From positions 1-5,994 of the forward strand of contig JACDBY010000244.1 of assembly GCA_013694685.1 (NCBI GenBank): a stretch of DNA of 5,994 bases. Direction: 5' to 3'. The notes beneath the pieces are model-generated. The model did not search any database and was not told the origin of the DNA. It saw only the letters and a program-made list of their open reading frames with translations. Each line of letters opens with the position of its first letter. Within the stretch, counting starts at the first letter, position 1. The position numbers were made by a program, and so were the translations under genes. This DNA comes from Actinomycetota bacterium. Lineage in GTDB: Bacteria > Actinomycetota > Thermoleophilia > Gaiellales > Gaiellaceae. Below, one piece after another: positions 5,031-5,994 of the stretch.

Positions 5031-5994
5031 GCATCGTCGGGCACGGCATCGGCGAGGTCCAGGACCTGCCGATCCCGGCGTGGCTCTTCTACGTCGGGGC
5101 CGTCGCCGTCCTCCTCGTCTCGTTCCTGCTCCTCGGGCTCCTCTGGCGGCGGCCCCTCCTCGCCGGCCGCGCCGACGGGCGGGCAATGGGTGAGCGGCTC
5201 TCGCGTCTCCTACTCGGCCCTCTGCGGTACGCGCTGCAGGTCGTCTCGGTCGCGCTCTTCGTCCTCGTCTTTGCCGCGGCCCTCCTGGGCGACACCGACC
5301 CGTTCTCGAATCTCGCGCCGACCTGGGTCTACGTCGTCTTCTGGCTCGGCGTGCCTGCACTCTCGGTCGTCTTCGGGAACGTCTGGCGCGCGCTCTCGCC
5401 GTGGCGGGCGCTCGCGGATGCTGTCGTGTGGGTCCGCGAGCTCGGTGTCCGCGAGGCACGCCCGCTCGCCGCGTACCCTGAGCATCTCGGCCGTTACCCG
5501 GCCGCCGCCGCGCTCTTGGCGTTCGTCGCGCTCGAGCTGGCCTATGCCGACCCGTCCAGCCCGCGCTCGCTCGCCTTCGCGATCGCGCTCTACACGTACG
5601 TGACGCTCTTCGGGATGGCGGCGTTCGGGCGCGATACGTGGGAGCGGCACGGCGAGGCCTTTGCGGTGCTCTTCGCGCTCTTCGCGCGCATCGGGCCGTT
5701 CTTCGCACGGGACGGGCGGATTCGCGTCCGCGTGCCGCTCTCGGGTCTCGCCGGCTCCGAGCGGGTACCAGGCTCGCTCGCGTTCGTCTCCGTGATGCTC
5801 GGCTCCGTGCTCTTCGACGGCTACAGCCGAACAACGACCTGGCAGGACCTCTCCGCCCGGGTGGAGGCTCCGTACATCGTGGAGCGGCCCGGCGTCGGCG
5901 AGCTTCTCGTCACGGCACTGAGCCTGGGCGGCCTCGTGACGGCCATCGTCCTCGTCGCCTTGGCGTACGCGGCAGCCTGCACCGTTGCACGCTG
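5027..5994 (+). CDS. Polytopic membrane protein of unknown function (partial, 3' end beyond window)
   Basis: The frame is open from 5027 to the window edge, giving 322 residues without a stop. The N-terminus has a short HGIGEVQDLPIPAWLF stretch. Hydrophobic segments lie at about residues 17-40, 68-88, 97-119, 158-174, 182-200, 246-263 and 291-318, so at least six or seven membrane spans are likely. Between spans are Arg-rich loops and conserved-looking turns such as NVWRALSPWRAL (118-129) and FGRDTWERHGEAF (200-212). The frame has a TGA at 4877-4879 and no ATG, GTG or TTG from there until ATG 5186. Starting at 5186 would remove the first membrane span. CTG at 5027 overlaps the lipoprotein stop (CTGA) and has GAGGT six bases upstream, so I take it as the start. 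Pairing with the lipoprotein suggests a joint envelope function. I vaguely recall relatives labelled fenitrothion hydrolase; I could not check this and do not rely on it. Confidence 0.8.
   Translation, partial: MSIVGHGIGEVQDLPIPAWLFYVGAVAVLLVSFLLLGLLWRRPLLAGRADGRAMGERLSRLLLGPLRYALQVVSVALFVLVFAAALLGDTDPFSNLAPTWVYVVFWLGVPALSVVFGNVWRALSPWRALADAVVWVRELGVREARPLAAYPEHLGRYPAAAALLAFVALELAYADPSSPRSLAFAIALYTYVTLFGMAAFGRDTWERHGEAFAVLFALFARIGPFFARDGRIRVRVPLSGLAGSERVPGSLAFVSVMLGSVLFDGYSRTTTWQDLSARVEAPYIVERPGVGELLVTALSLGGLVTAIVLVALAYAAACTVAR

Noticed and set aside
5190..5603. 137-residue + strand frame starting with GTG
   Set aside because: Ser/Arg-rich shadow of the membrane-protein frame, which is open for 322 codons and has regular hydrophobic segments.
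4338..5834. 498-residue open frame on the - strand opposite the lipoprotein and membrane-protein genes
   Set aside because: Extremely Arg/Ala-rich without domains; the opposite strand encodes a clear signal peptide and membrane spans.

Overview
This is a GC-rich stretch of bacterial chromosome, by eye about two thirds or more G+C with strongly GC-ending codons. All real genes read on the + strand. The actinobacterial-type GGSGGG active-site loop in GatA and the Thr/Pro-rich lipoprotein suggest an actinobacterium, possibly of the Thermoleophilia type. That placement is inference; no marker in the window settles it.

Layout: (1) 1-99 is the 3' end of a cold-shock (CSD) protein gene. It is followed by a perfect 13-bp hairpin (114-143) and a second GC hairpin (152-166). 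(2) 281-3386 is a tightly packed gatC-gatA-gatB cluster encoding the three-subunit GatCAB amidotransferase, which converts misacylated Glu-tRNA(Gln) and/or Asp-tRNA(Asn) to the correctly charged form. gatC/gatA overlap as GTGA and gatA/gatB as ATGA. (3) 3386-4456 is a sulfite-oxidase-fold molybdenum-cofactor enzyme without an export signal, joined to gatB by a TGATG stop/start. (4) 4560-5030 is a small lipoprotein with a Thr/Pro-rich linker and a cupredoxin-like domain that lacks the blue-copper Cys. (5) 5027-5994 is the start of a polytopic membrane protein that runs off the window. It appears to begin at a CTG codon overlapping the lipoprotein stop (CTGA).

The overlaps suggest that gatC through the Mo-enzyme gene are co-transcribed and translationally coupled. 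The lipoprotein and membrane protein form a second coupled pair after a 103-bp spacer. The first three genes are housekeeping. The least explained part is the right-hand half: an atypical sulfite-oxidase homologue that seems to lack one sulfite-binding Arg, followed by an envelope pair of unknown function. A short AT-rich island inside gatB (2238-2318, including a TTA codon) is a separate compositional oddity.
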